A stretch of DNA of 64,000 bases from Neoceratodus forsteri (GCA_016271365.2 CM057453.1:1079065001-1079129000); one strand, 5' to 3'. Numbered from the stretch's first letter, positions 12,061 to 24,063 are shown. Notes: generated by a model not told the origin, from the letters alone. Program-made: numbers and translations.

Positions 12061-12947
12061 ATTTCCCCACCTCCAGACAGCTCAAATTTCTATATTCAGA
12101 CTTTGCTGAACACCTTACCTTAACTATGTACAACCTCAGACGGGGTAGGATGAATACTTCCCTACACCTGGTCGGGTACAGTGTGATTGAATGAGGATAA
12201 TTACCAAAGTGATCATTGTCTGGAAAGGTAACCCACACCCTGCCCTCCTTAGGGTTTGGTTTAATGCAGTTCACCCTTCCACTTTTAGGTATAATTGGTT
12301 GTCCATTTTCTGGGTTATTTGGATATACACCTGATTTTTCTTTATTTACATCTCGAAGTACTTAGGTAAGAACTCAAGCTTTGGTATGTATTTCTTTCTA
12401 CCCTAGGTCAGTCAGAATTTTGCAGAGCATATACACACTTTTGACCAACTCTTCTCCTGAGGCCATGAAAGGGGATTTGAGTGGCATGTCTCATCACAAG
12501 GAAATACATTTTGTGTGCTTATGTCCAGCAAAGAAGCTCGACTGAGGGAGAGACCTTGCCCTGGTGAGTGTAACAGCTGGTATTCACATGGATGATTTGC
12601 TCTTGGATATTTCTGAATGCGTGTATTAACAATTATCTTATCTGTATAAACTGGTGACACTAGTTACCATTTATATTGAAAAATTCAGGTCACTTTAATG
12701 CACCCGTAGATTACCAAGCTGCCATTGTTGTAGCAGTGTGAATAGAAGATAAGAGTACTCTTTGGTTTTACCCTGGTGTTAATAATTACAACAGAATGTG
12801 TGACATCAATTTCATTTTTTTTTTACAGATAGGTGTATCATTTGCCTTAAATCTGCACCCTGTAACCATCACAGATGCTGATGTGAGTCGTGTCAGATTG
12901 TTAACTTCAGAAAAATAATAAAAATTTAAACAAAAAAAAAACAAAAC

Positions 12948-13340
12948 CAGCAAGAACAGTTTAAAACAGAACAAACATCAGTCAAATTAACATTAAAATA
13001 ACAATGCACTAAAAGAAAACAGAAAAACTCAATTTCTGAATGCCTGGTGCCACAAATACATTTTTAAAGATGGCTTGAATCCCTCCAAAGTTGTGCACTC
13101 CCGTAGCCAACCGGGTAGAGAATTCCAAGGGGTAGTGGCTGCATGCATAAAGGCTCTCACCCCAGATGATTTTAAACATACCCTTGGAATCTCTAGCAAC
13201 CCTTCATTGGCTGAGCAGAGTGATCATCAAGGGCAATATGGGACCAGGAGCTCTTTCAGGTAATCTGGGCCCTGTCCGTGTGGGGCTTTAAAAGTCAGCA
13301 TGAGCTTCAGCTCACTTGAGTGCATCCCAGTTCATATATT
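12948..13340 (-). mobile_element. L2-like LINE 3' end, proximal part
   Basis: Reading from 13340 downward, the translation gives GPDYLKELL, then a W-N-x-LP-like block (TPWNSLPGWLRE) and GFKPSLKMYLW. This order is typical of the extreme C-terminus of L2-clade reverse transcriptases, followed by a short 3' UTR. The tail continues at 5051-4965 after the L1 insertion. Confidence 0.7.
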
Positions 13341-13344
13341 TATA

Positions 13345-14165
13345 TGAATAAAACTTTTTACTTACTTACTTACATAGGCTACACACTGTTCCTAGGGGAC
13401 ATGGGGAGGGCAGCATCTATACCACCAGGGAATGACTAGGGACATTGCTGCATGGTTGCCCACAGCTTGCAGCAACCTGTACAGGTGCTCCCTCTGTTAG
13501 GTGCACTGCTACAGTTGCTGTGCAAGCCATGGGACTTCGCTGCCAGGACCCTACCTGATCAAGAATCGGGAGCAGAGTCCCTAGCACGGCCATGTTTGCT
13601 GCAGCCCTAGATCACCACAACTTGCAGCAATCTAAGGGTATGTTGAGAATCAGGCCCAAAATGTTTACACTAAGAAACCTAAAAAATGGTCAGGAACACA
13701 ATAAATAAAAAGCCATCACATGCATTTTGTACTACAATTAAAGTCATACATAAAGCTGGTCCAGTGGCATGGAGGGTTGAGGTGCTGGGTGTCTTACTTC
13801 CTGTCACACTAGTGACCTGTGTTTGGGAAAAAACTAGGATCACCAGGAGTCAGCCAGGGTGGGAGAGGATCAAGCATCCAAAGGACAGTTCTCTTCTCCC
13901 AGGGATGGGAGAGAAATCAGCTTGGCATTAGATTCTTACCAGCTGGAGGCCTGGTGGTAGTACAGCTTCTGACAGCATGAAGGGAGAGGCCACAGGAATG
14001 TTTTGTGTGTGTGTGTATGTGTGTGTGCCTCCACATACTGTTCATGCATTGACGTTCTGTGACTGGTTGGGGAAATGAAACATGGAAAAACTGGAGTTGG
14101 GAGCTTCATGAGGTCAGAGAAAGGAAACATGGAAAAATGGATTTGGGGGCTTCATGACACCTTGC
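13345..14165. other. Unassigned DNA with a Harbinger-like terminus
   Basis: No gene is visible. TTGAGAATCAGGCCC at 13643-13657 is identical to the end of the minus-strand Harbinger element near 1663-1677, so a related short element may end here. A small GT microsatellite lies at 14003-14027. Confidence 0.4.
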
Positions 14166-14189
14166 CTACCTGCTCTGAGTCCATGATGT

Positions 14190-15240
14190 TGTTTGGGAGC
14201 CGCCTGTCGTCTCTGGATGCATACACAAATAGGAGGATGGCCTTCCCCCCTCCAGCCCTGCCACAGGAGGAAATCCAGGGAAATCCCAACTAATCAGCCT
14301 TTGACAGGTGCCAAAGGTCATGTTGACTGGTTTATTGTTGTTGAAGGACAGAAGGTTGTAATGGAACTGGTGCTGAGCACTGTGGAAATCCTGTTGGAGA
14401 CAGACAGCAAGGACAGCAGCAGAGGAGTCAGAGGCAAACAGCACAGTGTTGTCTGCGTACATATAGATGGATGCACAGGCTGAAGGGAGGTCATTAAGGA
14501 ATATGTTGAAGAGTATATGTCCCAGGAGAGAACCTTGAGAAACACCTTAGCAGATAGGAGGGTAGGTTGAAGAATATCACTGATATGGATAGCTTGCAAC
14601 CTGCCTTCAAGGTAGGAGTGTAGCCAGCTGATTGAAGAGACAGACACCCCTGCGGCCTTAAGCTTGACCATAAGGGTGTGTGACACAGTGTCAACAGCTT
14701 TGGCCAAGTTTACAAAGACAGTAGAAGTGAACTGGTCCTGGCCCATACCAGATGGGATGGAATCCAAGTGCCAGAGGATGGGATTGGATGTGGAGTGTGA
14801 ATTCCTGAAGCCAGTCTGGAAATAAGAGATAAAAGAGGAGGAGTCAAGGAAAGGTGATAGTTGTGAGAGAACTAGATGTTCCTGGAGCTTTGCCAGGGTA
14901 GGGAGGAGAAAACTGGGACAATAGTTTCCAGCAGGTAAAGAATCATTCACTTGAGGGAGGGGGTTGACACTTGCCCATTTCCAGGAACCTGAGACTGAGG
15001 CAGAAGAAAACATGAGGGTAAGGAGGAGGCATTAGTGATGGCAGTGGCTGGTGCAAAGAGATGCAGAAGATTGGAGTCAAAGCCATCAGGACTCAAACCA
15101 TTGTGAGGTTTAAGAGCCAGATGGGCCTTAATAGAGCCATAGGGAGTAGTGGGAGAGAGGTAGAAGTAGTGTAAGGAAAGAGGGGTATGGAGAAGGGGAG
15201 GAGAGGGAGAGGGTGAGGGGATGAGAGAAAGGGCACAGGA
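14190..15240 (-). pseudogene. L2-like LINE reverse transcriptase, palm region
   Basis: On the minus strand the frame shows SGSWKWASVNPLPQ, then LAKLQEHLVLSQL, then a motif A block TVFVNLAKAVDTVSH (usual form DLSKAFDTVDH), WLHSYLEGRLQ, and a degenerate YADNTVLFAS (usual YADDT). It ends close to a MTFGTCQRL block at about 14320. The catalytic DD has become DN and several frames are broken. The order and spacing fit the L2 clade. A second piece of a similar element begins exactly at the equivalent MTFG block at 17000. Confidence 0.75.
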
Positions 15241-15789
15241 GGTGAAAAATTAGTTGAAGGAAGAAGCAATGACAGCAGGGTTGCGTGAAGCAAGTTATGA
15301 CTCACCTGTTGCTTTACCCAAAACAAGTTACTACTCAAAATTCTCAAAAACTGTGAAAATTCATTGCAATAAACCATGATAATGTAGAGTTAGGGTTGCT
15401 CCTAGTCCTAGTGCCCATAGAGTATGGAAATCTGCTTTTAGGGTTGTGAATCCTAACTCCCACCCCCCTCCCTCCTTCACCCATTTCCTACCCTCATGAC
15501 ACAACTTCAACCTACAGGTCTGGGGACATGCATCAACCATGTGGTACCTTATATAGGGCCTACATATTAAAAAACTTGTAAATGGCCCTAATTACCAGTG
15601 GGCAAAGTCAGAAAACTTCACTGCTCTTAGAAGTATGTAAAATGTCTATGAATGTCACTCTGTATAGTCCTTCATCTGACAAAAGCACACTTCACAAGCA
15701 AAGAGTATGCATGGTGATACTTCATCAGTGAAGGGCCACTACATGTAGTTCCCGCTTGTCTTTGCCTTGCAAAATAAACACTTGACTTG
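15241..15789. other. Unassigned DNA between two L2-like pieces
   Basis: It contains a C-rich stretch (15450-15490) and no recognised gene or element boundary. Confidence 0.4.
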
Positions 15790-17030
15790 GTGGAAAATGT
15801 ATTTATTTGTTTGTTGGTTTATTTGTTGGTTTATTTTGTTTTTAAGATTTACCAGGAAAGACATACTGAGCTGAAATACCTCATTTACAGATGCATACTG
15901 TGGTGATGAGGAAATGAGGAGAGTACAGCAAAAAGTTACAACAGTCAGTTACACAAATCAAAAATATAAGTTAAACAATTAAGTAGCAATAAAACGAACA
16001 CGATGTGCTAGCATAGCATCTGAACTACATGTAATATAAGCACAAACTGGAACACAGATGGAGTATAACAATGCACTGCTAAGTATGGTACTAAAGTGCA
16101 GATTGCAGCAATTTGAAAGGTGAATGAAGTGCTGTTGGCACTTCATTCAGCAGGGAAGGATAGGGTAAACTAGGGTTGGGGAAATTAACTAGGACAGAAA
16201 CATGGGCAGTGGGGGACTTGTAGGGCAGCAACATATAGCACAGGATCAGAGCAAACTGCAGGACTGAGTAGTGAATTCACAGAGGAGAGATTTCAGTGAG
16301 TGGGAGGAAGGGGCAGCACAAATGGTAATGAGAAAAGAGTCACAAAGTTTGGGGAAGTGGAAGGAAGAGGTGGCTTATCCAGCAGAGGATTTTATGGAGG
16401 GGATCACAAAAGAGCGAAGGCCTGAGCTGGAAGGCAGTAGGAGATGAGGGTTTGAGGGGACTGAGGAAGGAGGAAAGGTAATGGGGAAGGGAATAATCGG
16501 GAAGGGACTGAAGCCAGAATTTGGAGATAAAAGAAGTACAGTGAGCAAGGCACCTGGCATCAAGGGAGAGAAAGAAGAGGGAGGAGTAAAGGAAGTAGTG
16601 GTGGGTTCTAGTGGGGCAATTAAGGCTAAAGCAGCATAAGGAGTGAAATAGTGGGTCCAGCCTACTAGGGTGGATTTTGGAGCTGTACTGTAAACAATGT
16701 CATCGTAGTCGAAGGTAGAGAAAAATCATCTTCAGGATGTTCTCTCTGCAGGCAGAAAGTGGGATACTTGCATTATTACTGTAAAGCACACCCAGTTTGG
16801 GGTGATGCTGCTGGTGGAAGCCATCCATGTAAACAGACAGAAATCGAAGTGATGATCTAACCAGATCCCAAGGTATTGAAAGGAGGAGGAGGAGGAAACA
16901 TCCTCAATTGCAACATCATCAGGGGTACGGGGGAAGGGTAATCTAGTTAGTCTCTGCCTTGCACCAAATGTCATGGAGACCATTCTCTTGGCCTTGGGGG
17001 AAGAAGACAGGAAATACACATAGAGACATC
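15790..17030 (-). mobile_element. L2-like LINE C-terminal region and 3' UTR
   Basis: From 17030 downward the translation gives MVSMTFGARQRLTRLPFP, then FQYLGIWLDHHFDF (the thumb YLGV block), then DYDDIVYSTAPKSTL (usual DYGDILYASAPKSTL), followed by a pyrimidine-rich 3' UTR. The 3' end near 15790-15890 carries CAGCTCAGTATGTCTTTCC and a TAAA-rich tail. That short 3' motif resembles the tail of the SINE copies at 19.3 and 31.7 kb. Confidence 0.7.
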
Positions 17031-18040
17031 TTCACTGGCAAAGTGCCACTATACAAATGTTTTTTTATTTAAAAGGCAAAAATCACACCCAACCCATGTA
17101 GAAGATGTCACTTATTTTCCTCACTGCAAACTTGAGTATTAAAGGTTACAGTTACCTAAATTCTTGGTGGCACCAACCTCCCTCTTTCCCCCAGAGTGTC
17201 CCAGTAAAGTTTTTGCATGTATCAACATGTAAAATAACCCTTCCCCCTCACACAGTCACATCCAGTGTAAGCATTACACTGATCATTATGGAGGGGAGTG
17301 TACACTGGTCTGTTTGTTATATACCCATTTTCCATGGACATAAATTAAGAAAATAACCAGTTTAGGCAGAAAGAAATGTCAACTTTTCAAATATATACTA
17401 TTGTTTGGTTGTTTGTAACATATTGCAAAACAAGTAGCATCCCTTATGTGAACTGTAACTTGAACTTTGTGAATTAAAGAAGGGTAGAGCATGCTAGATT
17501 TGGAATTTGTTAATCATTTGGTGCGTATGTGGCACTTCTGTAATTACCTGTGAATTTTCTAGGTGAAAGCGCTTTATTTTAAATATTTTTTTTTTCTGTA
17601 ATGCACTCTATATAAGAAAAGCCACTGCAGGCAGTAGATATAGTGGTTATGACCAAACTGTGGATTCCATCATGGCATCTGGTGGTTTGGCTAATTGCCA
17701 TGAGGGCTTTGATATGATGACTGACAGATCCTCTTTTCCATAGAGATAAAGTAAGAAAACAGCCAATTTAGGCAGAAAGAAATGTTTATTTTTTCCAAAG
17801 ATCTACCATGGGGGTGGGTGCACTGCATTGTTTTTATGGCTGCATGGGTGGAGCCATGTTGATGTGTTGCTATGATGTAAGAGAGAGAAGGGACTGTGGA
17901 TACATTTGACTGGATACATAGAGTGTCTTCTTCCATGTAGTGTTTTGACTGGAAATGAGTCATATACCTCTGCATTTGTGTCTGGCCCCCTGCCACCCCT
18001 GCCGACTGCAATACATTGCACTATTTCATTGCCTACTCAT

Positions 18041-18059
18041 CTCTCTCTCTCTCTCTCTC

Positions 18060-18111
<52 letters not shown>

Positions 18112-18117
18112 ACACAC
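18041..18117. repeat. (CT)n-(CA)n compound microsatellite
   Basis: CT units at 18041-18060 are followed by CA units to 18117, with one GA interruption. Confidence 0.95.
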
Positions 18118-18269
18118 CTCTTCTGGTTTAGTCTGACAGACTGTGAACATTAACAACATTGAAACACTCTGCCTTCTTTTAAACTAATGTCTTTGCCCAG
18201 CCACATTGAAACAGATTACATGTAGTCACTGTGAGCTCAAATTACAGTAGCTTGCATTCATACATGGAG

Positions 18270-18278
<9 letters not shown>

Positions 18279-18302
<24 letters not shown>

Positions 18303-18304
18303 AC
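18279..18304. repeat. (CA)n microsatellite
   Basis: About 13 CA units preceded by a short CT run. Confidence 0.93.
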
Positions 18305-18734
18305 CCCTCTTGTTCCCCTAGCTGCAGCCTGCCATGTCTAGCTGCAACAATGTTTATTTATTGGAAAATGTGTCTTTCAAACAAGACATTTACATTACTT
18401 ATTTAGGTTAATGAAGCTGTGTGCCTCATACTTTCCTTTTTAGTGTTGAAATTCCTGGTGTTTCATATGCTTTTGCCTTGTAGCCCAGTCCCCCCAATTC
18501 ACATATGGAGAGAACTTAGTTTTAACCCTTGATAATCCTGGTAGTTTATCTTCAGTCTTCTTGCAGCTTGTAATGGCCAGTTCTTTACTGCATTTCCCAG
18601 TTCAGATCAAACCCATAAAGGCATTGTATCTGTATAGAGTATTCTTCACCTATCACATTTTTTAATGCTGTTCAATGTGCATCTCCACATATACTGTTTT
18701 TTTTTTTTATTTCTAGTTGATCAGAGACCCTTCC

Positions 18735-18870
18735 ACTGTGGAGGAGGGGGGCGTCCTGTGATATACTTAGACCTGCACTCCCTGCCCAGCCTTAAATGGC
18801 CCTGGCATGTTACAGAACTCAGGTTGCTGGCCCTATGAATGGTAGCTCTACTACTGTGCCAATGCCAGAC
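18735..18870 (-). mobile_element. Possible tRNA-derived SINE relic
   Basis: The minus strand contains TGGCACAGTAGTAGAGCTA, close to a tRNA A-box region, and CAACCTGAGTTCTG about 30 bases later, a weak B-box. No tail or duplication was found. Confidence 0.3.
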
Positions 18871-19157
18871 TTTGGCCATTTCATACCAGAAAAAGAGAGA
18901 AGACAATGAGAACTTCATTTGATATGTACTGTACTGTGTGGGAAAAGACATCTGTTGTATTAAGGAAATAGGATACAAAAATGTAAAGAGCAAGGCTACC
19001 AGTAAATTTTGGTGGCTGCTCTATGTGGCCCTCCAGCAGTGTTGGGTAAGTTTCTTTCTCTATTACTTTCTATTACATTTGGAAACTTGTTCCAGGAAGC
19101 TCTGTGCAGACACTAACAAGGATGGAGAAGTACTAGAAAAAGTAATACACCTTACAA

Positions 19158-19355
19158 TTGAGGCAGTATAGTGCAGTGGTTTATGGTTCTGAGCTGCAAA
19201 TCTAGTGACATCCAGCAGACTAGACCTCAGGTTGAATCCCACAGCTTCCACTTGCATACTGTGTGAACCTGAGCAAGTCACTTAACTTTCCTGTACTCCC
19301 AAATCGTACCTGTAAAAAAGCTTTCAGCTTAGTGTGCTACTCCCGGTTAAACAAC
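19158..19355 (+). mobile_element. tRNA-derived SINE
   Basis: A tRNA-like head has an A-box-like TATAGTGCAGTGGTT and a B-box-like CAGGTTGAATCCCA. It is followed by a MIR-like core, TGTGTGAACCTGAGCAAGTC, and a tail CAGCTTAGTGTGCTACTCCC ending in a run of A. RNA polymerase III would use the two boxes. Related copies are at 31665-31858 (minus) and, tail only, near 44425-44490. It sits inside the left arm of the hAT element. Confidence 0.75.
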
Positions 19356-19475
19356 TAAAAAAAAAAATGTAATAGTTACTTAGTTCTTTTAATGCAAAAA
19401 CAATACAAAAATAATAAATAACTATAACAGATTAAATTTTTTGAAAGTAATAGGTTAGTAACTAGTTACTTTCAA

Positions 19476-19741
19476 TTATAAAATGGGAAAAGGATTTCAA
19501 GCAATCTGATTGGTTGTTAGCCGTGCATTAGATGTGTCTAATGCACAGCTAAAACTAGAACCCCCATTTAGAATACACAGGTCCATTTTATATGTGCAAT
19601 AAGCCACTCCGGGGATGTGCATTAGACAGTTCTAATGCACGGCTAGGGGACTGGACGCACTCGGCCTGTGGCCTTGTGCCTCACTACGTCCCTAGCCGTG
19701 CATTAGAACTGTCTAATGCACACCCCATCATGTCTTATTGC
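19476..19741. mobile_element. Palindromic element: 32-bp hairpin plus 146-bp palindrome
   Basis: Starts TTATAAAATGGG, has CTGATTGGTTG, then a 32-bp hairpin (19519-19550; stem TGCATTAGA/TCTAATGCA), then CCATTTTATA, then a 146-bp palindrome from GCAATAAGCC to GTCTTATTGC (19596-19741). The palindrome arms carry the same TGCATTAGA/TCTAATGCA words as the hairpin. The layout matches the copies at 37 and 58 kb although the arm sequences differ. Confidence 0.65.
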
Positions 19742-20609
19742 TTAAGTAAATGTAATCAGTTACAGTTACTTATTTCTTTTTTTTATAAAAAGACATAAGT
19801 AAATATAACTGTAAGGTGTATTACATCTTCCAGTACTTCTCCATCCTTGCTAGTGACTGCCCAGAGCTTTCTGGAAAAAGGTTTCAAAAGTAATAGGAAG
19901 TAATAGAAAAAGTAACTTACCCAACACTGCCCTCCAGATATGTGGCTTGTCTGTGGTGAAATATCTTATTATTAAGAATGGAAATTCAGTGCCACCTGTA
20001 CTCCGTTCTTTTTACAATTCCAAAGAAGAAATGCCAGCACTGCCAACTGAGTGCATGAAAGCTTTATTGGTGAAAGTACAACCACTGCAGCTCAGGCTTG
20101 CAGACCTCTACTGGTTTTGCAGTCAGTTCTGCATCATCAGGAGGATCCCACATAAATGTCTGCCCGTCAGTAAAAAAAAGCAGCTATTTAAAGTGATAAT
20201 GCTTAAAAAAGTCATTTTACATCCAGATAAAACCATTAAGAAACAATCACGATCATTTACACCATGACCAATTAAAATAGCATATAGAAATTTATAAATG
20301 ATCCAATCATTATTCTTTTTTACTACAAAATTAATGTTATTTCTAATCCTACAATGAAGGGGTTAGGTAAACTGGTTAAAAAAATCCTTTAGTCCCCAGG
20401 GATGATTCTATGTTACTCTGCCATCAGAGATTCCATTCATCAAATTTCCATTGATTTTTTGCATCAACACCTGTGGAGAGAAAGAAGTCATAAAAACCTA
20501 ATATTAGTTCATTATTACTCAGTATTACTGCAACAAACAGATACTTTTAATTTTAAATTTTATATCGGACCACTCACATTTTCTCCACACATCGGAGTCC
20601 TTTTTTCAT

Positions 20610-23600
20610 TTATTCTTGTTTTTTTTTTCTTATCAATGGTAGATTGTCTGTTTTGTCATTTAATCCTGGTGCTTTAAGGGTCCCAAGGGTGTAAATCCAA
20701 TATACCTCTCTGTGTAGCAGTTTATCATTTAGGTTTCTACCTCTAGGTCCTAACTTCACTTTTTCAATCACACAAAACTTGAATTCATGTTTGGTCCCCC
20801 TACCTCTCATTCTTTGACAGTGTACTGCTATTGCTTTGTTGGTATCTTCCCCTGTTATACTCCTCAGGTGCTCTCCCATCCTCAACTTAAGTGGTCTCAT
20901 CATTTTGCCCACATAAAATGATCCACAGGAGCACGTAGCCAAATATACCAGGTTCTCAGCTACACAGTTAAAAAAGGAGCATACATTGTTAACCTTGGGA
21001 GCACTGACTGATGTGAAGGAGTTACTTTTAATAATGGAGATATAAAACCTGCAATTATGACAGGGGTGAGTACCGAAGGGTTTTAGTGGTAACCAATTCT
21101 CTCTTATAGGTCTGGTGCTAGGTGTTTTTTTGCATACTATGTACTAAGCAATCCTTCAAGTTTGCATGCCTTTTTAATACTATTCTAGGGGTAGGGTTGT
21201 TTCCTCTTTCAACAAATAATCAGAACTTAAAATGTTCCAGTTTTCTGGTATAACTGATTCAATATCATTGGATCATCTACTGTAAGTGTGCACAATGTTT
21301 AGCCTATAAGGGCCACCCTCCCTAGTCCTTTTTACCAGCAAGCCCTCCCTGTCTTGTTCTTTTGCATTGTCAAGAGCTATGTTGATCACTCTATCAGAAT
21401 AACTATGTTCACTAAATCTGCTGCACAACTCATTGCCATGTTTTTGGAAGTCAATATCTTCACTGCAGTTCCTTCTTATTCTTAGAAAGTGGGCCTTGGG
21501 AATGTTATCTACCATATGTCATGGGTGGCAGTTAAAGGCGAGCAACAGGGAGTTATGGTCTGTCTCTTTTCTATATTGAGATGCAGTGATACAATTTTCA
21601 GGACTCCTTGTGATTTGTAAATCCAAAATGTTTACAGTGTTCTCATCGCACTGCACTGAAAAGCATACATTCAGATTACTTCTTTCTAAAAAATCAATGA
21701 ACTCTCTGAGTTCATCTCTGCTGCCATGCCATATCCTGAAGATGTAGTCTATAAAATGATGCCACAGATCAATGATATGGTAGAAAAGATTGACCTGGTC
21801 ATTGTGACACTCAGACAGCTGGTTCTGATTAATCTATGATTTTTGTAATATAAAAATGTGTTATTGAATGTCTCTCATGAGAGTTGCTGACAGCCTGTGG
21901 AATGACACCCCCCTCCCAGGTTTTAGCTACAATGTGTTACCTGGAAGGCCAGCAGATAATTACAGGCTAGAAGAGGCCTAAATTAAGGCTCTCCTGTTTA
22001 TCTAGCTTATTTGTAGCTTGCCAGCTGCTAAGATGGGAAATCATAAACTTTTAGAGGAAGAGAGCAGGTTATGATGCTTAAGTGCGAAGTCATAATATAT
22101 TCTTTGACATGTCCTGGTAAGAAGAGCTGCTTCAGTTCAAAGAGGGGATGTTATTTAAAGAAAGTCACATGGGGACATGAGTTTTGCTGAGGTCACCTTT
22201 ATTAATTTACCTCCTGCTGAATAGACATCCTGATTGTATAATTTTAATAAACCGAGGAGGAGCTGGGTGACATCAAGGAGAAGGCAGACTCAAGACAGTG
22301 TTTTAATTATGCTGTGAGTCACCTGTAAACTCATATATGTTGGGACTCTGAAAAAGCAACATCAGGCACTGTTAGAAGATAAGTATACATTAGAAAAGAC
22401 AATTCTAAGAGTACTGTGGTAGGAGATTTTGTCTGCACTTTCAAACATGTTTTGTTTAAGTGATTTGTATGTTTTGTGATATATGGTTCTGTATTTACAT
22501 TTGACATTTTTTATCTATTTTTAAGTAAACCTCTACTTTAGAGACTACTTGGTGTGCCTTTGAAATTCTTTTTCTTGATAAGTGAAGCATACATGGTTAA
22601 AGTTGACACTGTACAAAGCTTACTGGTTTTACCAAACTGGAAAAAGGTAAGAATTTTTCCTACGGTCTTCCATAGAGTTTTAAAGGTTCATTTTGTATGC
22701 CTGGTTAGGTGCCCATAGGCAAAAGATATCTGCCCCCCCCGAAGAGCAGAATTATCTGAGCCTGTACCTTGGGTACACTAACAAGAGGTTCACAGTTTGA
22801 ATCCCTCCAAGACTTGGGACCAAAGGTTGATTCGAACCCACAAAAAAGACAGAAGGGTTACCCTGTTTCTGTTTCCTGTTCACAAGACTGTGCTCAGAGG
22901 TTGGCACTGTGGGAGCAGAAAGCCTGACCTGCTGAGTGGGTTTGTGACAATCACAGACTGATGTTTTTTTCCCCAATATACTAAGTAGAGATTGTCATAA
23001 TTTGGGGCAAAGGTTGCACCCATAGCCATCCCCTTTATCTGCAGGTAATGATCTCCCTGAAACAAAAAGGAATTAAGTTTTAGAACCTTCTCAAAACATT
23101 CTATAAGGAACTACTTTCTCCCCACATCCAATGTTTGATCCTCATTCAACCAGTATGTTAGTGCTCCCAACCCTTCTTCTTGGGATATGTTGGTATATAG
23201 ACATATAATGCCCACTGGTATCAATAACCAGTCACTTTCCATCTGGATATCTCCCAGGACACCCAACATGTCTTAGTCCCTAATATAGGACCCTATATTG
23301 GTTATATATCCCTTGATGTGAGCATCTACAAAATAAGGTAATGGCTAAGTGAATGAGCTTATGTCCACAACTGTTGAGTGTCCAGGGGATTCTCAGGATT
23401 CTTATGTATTTTGGGCAAAATGTATAGACTTGCTCATATAGGATGTGCTACTGTTAAATATGCATTTAATTGGCTTTCCACTTATGTGGTGTAATTAGTA
23501 GTGGACATGATAACAATGGCTCCCCCTTTGTCCGCTGACTTTATTCCTATTGATAGATTGTTCTCCAGTTTTTTAATGCTGTAGTGTCAGCAGCTGAAAT

Positions 23601-24063
23601 ATTCCCATCATTTGCTCATCCCATTTGTTAAAACAGTGACTCAAAGTCAGCTTCACAAGCTCTTTCAAAAACTTGTGTCATGTCACAGGGTGGGCTGAAT
23701 GCTGAAGGTGATCACAATTCTGAGACAAGATTTGTGGTTTGTGTCAATCCCAGTTCATCCATTGGTAATTCCATCTAAATGTTGAGGCCCATCTTGTTTT
23801 TTGCAAAACAAGCCTTTAGATTAAGATTTCTAGTGAGTCTGTGTAGATCTATATATTTGAAAGGGGTCAGGATCCTGAGTTGGCACAAAACATAGTCCTT
23901 TCTGAAGAACTTCAGTTTGAATGTCAGTGAGAACGGTGTCTGAAATGTCAACCATAGTGTTTCCTGTCTGGTGATCTACTTCACTCTCCTGGCAGTTCTG
24001 CCTCCTCGTTATGCACTGGTGTTTCTTACCACCTCTACATGTTCTTGCACATTTCTTGGGCAC
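20610..24063 (-). pseudogene. Penelope reverse transcriptase-endonuclease remnant
   Basis: The protein copies element RNA and cuts target DNA. The N-terminal region (24063 downward) has TVLTDIQTEVLQKGLCFVPT, usual in Penelope proteins. Motif B is IKGMAMGATFAPNYDNLYL (about 23020). After the insertion comes LWHHFIDYIFRIW (about 21750), where the catalytic YIDD has become FIDY. ILDLQITRS and YRKETDHNSLL follow, then NIPKAHFLRIRRNCS (about 21480). The C-terminal GIY-YIG domain has CSCGSFYVGKMMRPLKLRMG (about 20930), an upstream cysteine pair, and ends GLNDKTDNLPL. The lost motif C aspartate, stops and the insertion show it is dead. Confidence 0.8.
21840..22957. mobile_element. 1.1-kb insertion in the Penelope element, possibly a solo LTR
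   Basis: Penelope coding stops at about 22960 and resumes at about 21838, so the intervening 1118 bp is foreign. CTGAT flanks both sides (21835-21839 and 22958-22962), a possible 5-bp target duplication. It holds an AATAAA-type signal near 22245 and no coding frame. The ends are not TG...CA, so the LTR interpretation is weak. Confidence 0.4.

Larger units (their letters stand above)
5052..12947 (+). mobile_element. Near full-length L1/Tx1-type LINE
   Basis: The element is about 7.9 kb. It has a 5' UTR starting TGGGGGCATGGCCAG with an AAGATGGCG word near the start, ORF1 (5284-6066), a long inter-ORF region, ORF2 (8325-12060), and a roughly 890-bp 3' UTR ending in an A-rich tail (12910-12947). 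A 9-bp duplication, CAGCAAGAA, flanks it. ORF1 has one stop and ORF2 several stops and frameshifts, so this copy is dead. It interrupts an older L2-like 3' end on the opposite strand. Confidence 0.85.
17031..19036. other. Unassigned DNA with microsatellites and a local direct repeat
   Basis: A roughly 75-bp direct repeat containing TTTAGGCAGAAAGAAATGT occurs at about 17327-17400 and 17733-17805. Otherwise I see only microsatellites and one SINE-like stretch. Confidence 0.5.
19037..19929. mobile_element. hAT element with 8-bp target duplication, containing nested insertions
   Basis: The ends are CAGTGTTGGGTAAG and its inverse, and the arms (19037-19157 and 19800-19929) are inverted copies for over 100 bases, including GGATGGAGAAGTACT. 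The 8-mer CCCTCCAG flanks both ends (19029-19036 and 19930-19937). CAGTGTTGGG is a known hAT-type terminus. No transposase is present. A SINE (19158-19355) and a palindromic element (19476-19741) have inserted later. Confidence 0.85.

Noticed and set aside
18735..18870. A possible functional tRNA gene on the minus strand
   Set aside because: A- and B-box words are weak and no cloverleaf could be formed; at most a SINE relic.
21840..22957. A complete endogenous retrovirus
   Set aside because: No gag, pol or env coding sequence is present; only an LTR-like interpretation is possible and even that is weak.
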